DNA of 64,000 nt from Ensifer sp. LC11. GTDB lineage: Bacteria > Pseudomonadota > Alphaproteobacteria > Rhizobiales > Rhizobiaceae. Positions 62,970-64,000 of the stretch are shown here, piece after piece (within the stretch, counting starts at the first letter, position 1; every line of letters starts with the position of its first letter). Under the pieces are notes generated by a model, which was not told the DNA's origin, made no database searches, and was given only the letters and a program-made list of their open reading frames with translations. Both the position numbers and the translations under genes were made by a program. The stretch lies in NCBI RefSeq assembly GCF_001695835.1, contig NZ_MBSO01000012.1:62001-126000 (forward strand). The letters run 5' to 3'.

Positions 62970-63473
62970 TCACGCGTCGGGCAACAGGCTGTCGGCATAG
63001 CGTTTGAGCGAACGGTTGTAGCGGGGGAGGTGCCGCGACAGGCTGCCGAGCGCGAGACCGGCTGCCTCCCCGGCGCGACCGGCATCGACCAGGCACAGGG
63101 CAAGGAAGGCGCTGACCGCGTCGTCGAGCTCGTCCGACGGTTTGGCCCGCTCGGCCGTAAGCAGGGCAATGCCCTCGTCAACACGGCCAAGATTGCGCAG
63201 GGTGCTGGCGAGCTGGATGGTGGCGCGCCGCCGGCGAATGCCCGCAAGACCGCCCTCCAGAGCCTGCCGGTAAAGCTGCTCGGCCCCCGCCTCGTGGCCG
63301 GTCGAGTCCTGTGCCGACGCCCTTTCGAACAGGCCGATGGCGTGGCCTGCCGGAAGCTCGGCCGCAAGCGTATCGATGCGGACAATGAAGGTTTCGGGGT
63401 CGACCGTGTCGAAGACCGCCCAAAGTTCGGCAAGCCGCCGTTCCCAATCACTCCAGTCGAAAGCGCCTGACAT
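62970..63473 (-). CDS. TPR-repeat protein
   Basis: This 167-residue cytoplasmic protein has helical repeats (GHEAGAEQLYRQALEGGLAGIRRRRATIQLASTLRNLGRVDEGIALLTAE) of the tetratricopeptide type seen in small stand-alone TPR proteins. It is convergent with the phosphatase gene and lies downstream of the histidine kinase on the same strand. Partner unknown. Confidence 0.8.
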   Translation of the reverse strand: MSGAFDWSDWERRLAELWAVFDTVDPETFIVRIDTLAAELPAGHAIGLFERASAQDSTGHEAGAEQLYRQALEGGLAGIRRRRATIQLASTLRNLGRVDEGIALLTAERAKPSDELDDAVSAFLALCLVDAGRAGEAAGLALGSLSRHLPRYNRSLKRYADSLLPDA

Positions 63474-63529
63474 CGCCCACTCCCTCGGTCCGTCTTCCGG
63501 GCGAGCAGTGCCCCGTCAGCAGGTGGACG

Positions 63530-64000
63530 TCAAGCCGGAACGCGAACCGTCGCTCTCAGCCCGCCGAGCGGGCTGTCGCCAAGGGTCACATTGCCGCCGT
63601 GGCTGCGGGCAATGTCGCGGGCGATGGCAAGGCCAAGACCGGTGCCCGAGCTGTCAAGGTTGCGCGCCTCATCGAGCCGGAAGAACGGCTTGAACACGTC
63701 TTCGCGGGATCGTTCGGGGATGCCCGGGCCGTCGTCGTCGATGGTGATGGTGATCCACTTGGCGCTGTGGCGGGCGTCGATGTTGACGGTGCTGGCGTAG
63801 CGATAAGCGTTCGAGGCGAGATTGGCGACCAGACGGGTAAAGGCGTTCGGCCGGACCCGAACCTCGTCCTCGCCCTCGACGGAGGTCGTCAGGGACTTGC
63901 CGAGAAGCTCGGCCTCCGCCGCCAGCCGAACCATCAGGTCGCTGAGCTTGAGGTGGCCGACATCTTCTTCCGCCTCGCCGCGGGCAAAGGCGATGTAGCC
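63530..64000 (-). CDS. Sensor histidine kinase, C-terminal part (runs off the right edge)
   Basis: The reading frame is open from the window edge to a stop at 63530 (156 codons visible). It begins GYIAFARGEAEEDVG, typical of the segment just after the phosphoacceptor helix in EnvZ-like kinases. The ATP-binding domain follows: N box NLASNAYRYA, D box DDDGPGIP, F box PFFRLDEAR, G box GTGLGLAIA. The H box and sensor lie outside the window, so the signal is unknown. Confidence 0.9.
   Translation of the reverse strand, partial: GYIAFARGEAEEDVGHLKLSDLMVRLAAEAELLGKSLTTSVEGEDEVRVRPNAFTRLVANLASNAYRYASTVNIDARHSAKWITITIDDDGPGIPERSREDVFKPFFRLDEARNLDSSGTGLGLAIARDIARSHGGNVTLGDSPLGGLRATVRVPA

Overview
The window is core chromosome of a high-GC alphaproteobacterium of the Sinorhizobium/Ensifer type. 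The main evidence is a heme receptor of the ShmR type next to a fused anthranilate synthase, trpE(G), preceded by a leaderless 14-residue leader peptide with three consecutive Trp codons. Other evidence is the series CDF exporter, queF, CPT-like kinase, HupE, ClpP-like and leuA, promoters of the CTTGAC-N17-CTATAT style, and rhizobial intergenic mosaic repeats. I saw no tRNA, rRNA, CRISPR array, prophage or transposase.

Layout. 1-5.5 kb: end of an extensin-like gene, iron-responsive shmR, and the trpL/trpE(G) attenuator system. 5.5-6.1 kb: a deletion scar that joins the tail of a LysR gene to the tail of a divergent MFS exporter gene. 6.2-11.8 kb: metal efflux, queF, HupE, ClpP and leuA; leuA is preceded by a leader ORF with a Leu-codon run that I think is an attenuator. 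11.9-18.7 kb: an ECF sigma/anti-sigma pair, lipoprotein, TPR, phosphoesterase, Nudix, GST and GNAT genes. 18.7-26.5 kb: one minus-strand operon, moxR - DUF58 - BatA/DUF4159 - vWA membrane protein - GNAT - GNAT. 26.7-29.3 kb: tightly overlapping DUF1285 - CoA pyrophosphatase - CCA-adding enzyme. 29.3-36.9 kb: apt, MaoC pair, membrane protein, ychF, a small CHAT/caspase-like candidate, clpS and a TetR divergon.

36.9-42.3 kb: pth and rplY, separated by a periplasmic binding protein and a GGDEF-EAL protein. 42.3-47.3 kb: a 43-codon ORF, BenE, and an AcoR-like regulator with aldehyde dehydrogenase and DUF779, separated by a terminal-inverted-repeat element and an 18-bp operator-like palindrome. 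47.3-53.4 kb: LysR/aldo-keto reductase divergon, prs, lipoprotein, an M24 protein without metal ligands, and pgeF. 53.8-57.5 kb: a TakP-type TRAP transporter on the opposite strand, lying between pgeF and midA-lgt and ending in a two-hairpin element that also occurs at 26.5 kb. 57.6-64 kb: midA-like, lgt, ubiK, ybjN-proC, csaA, a phosphatase, TPR, and a partial histidine kinase.

Functionally this is mostly housekeeping (amino-acid synthesis, translation, lipoprotein and cell-envelope maturation) with regulatory decorations. The most distinctive items are the two amino-acid attenuators, the CHAT-like protein, the repeated two-hairpin element, the LysR/MFS scar and the TRAP cassette.
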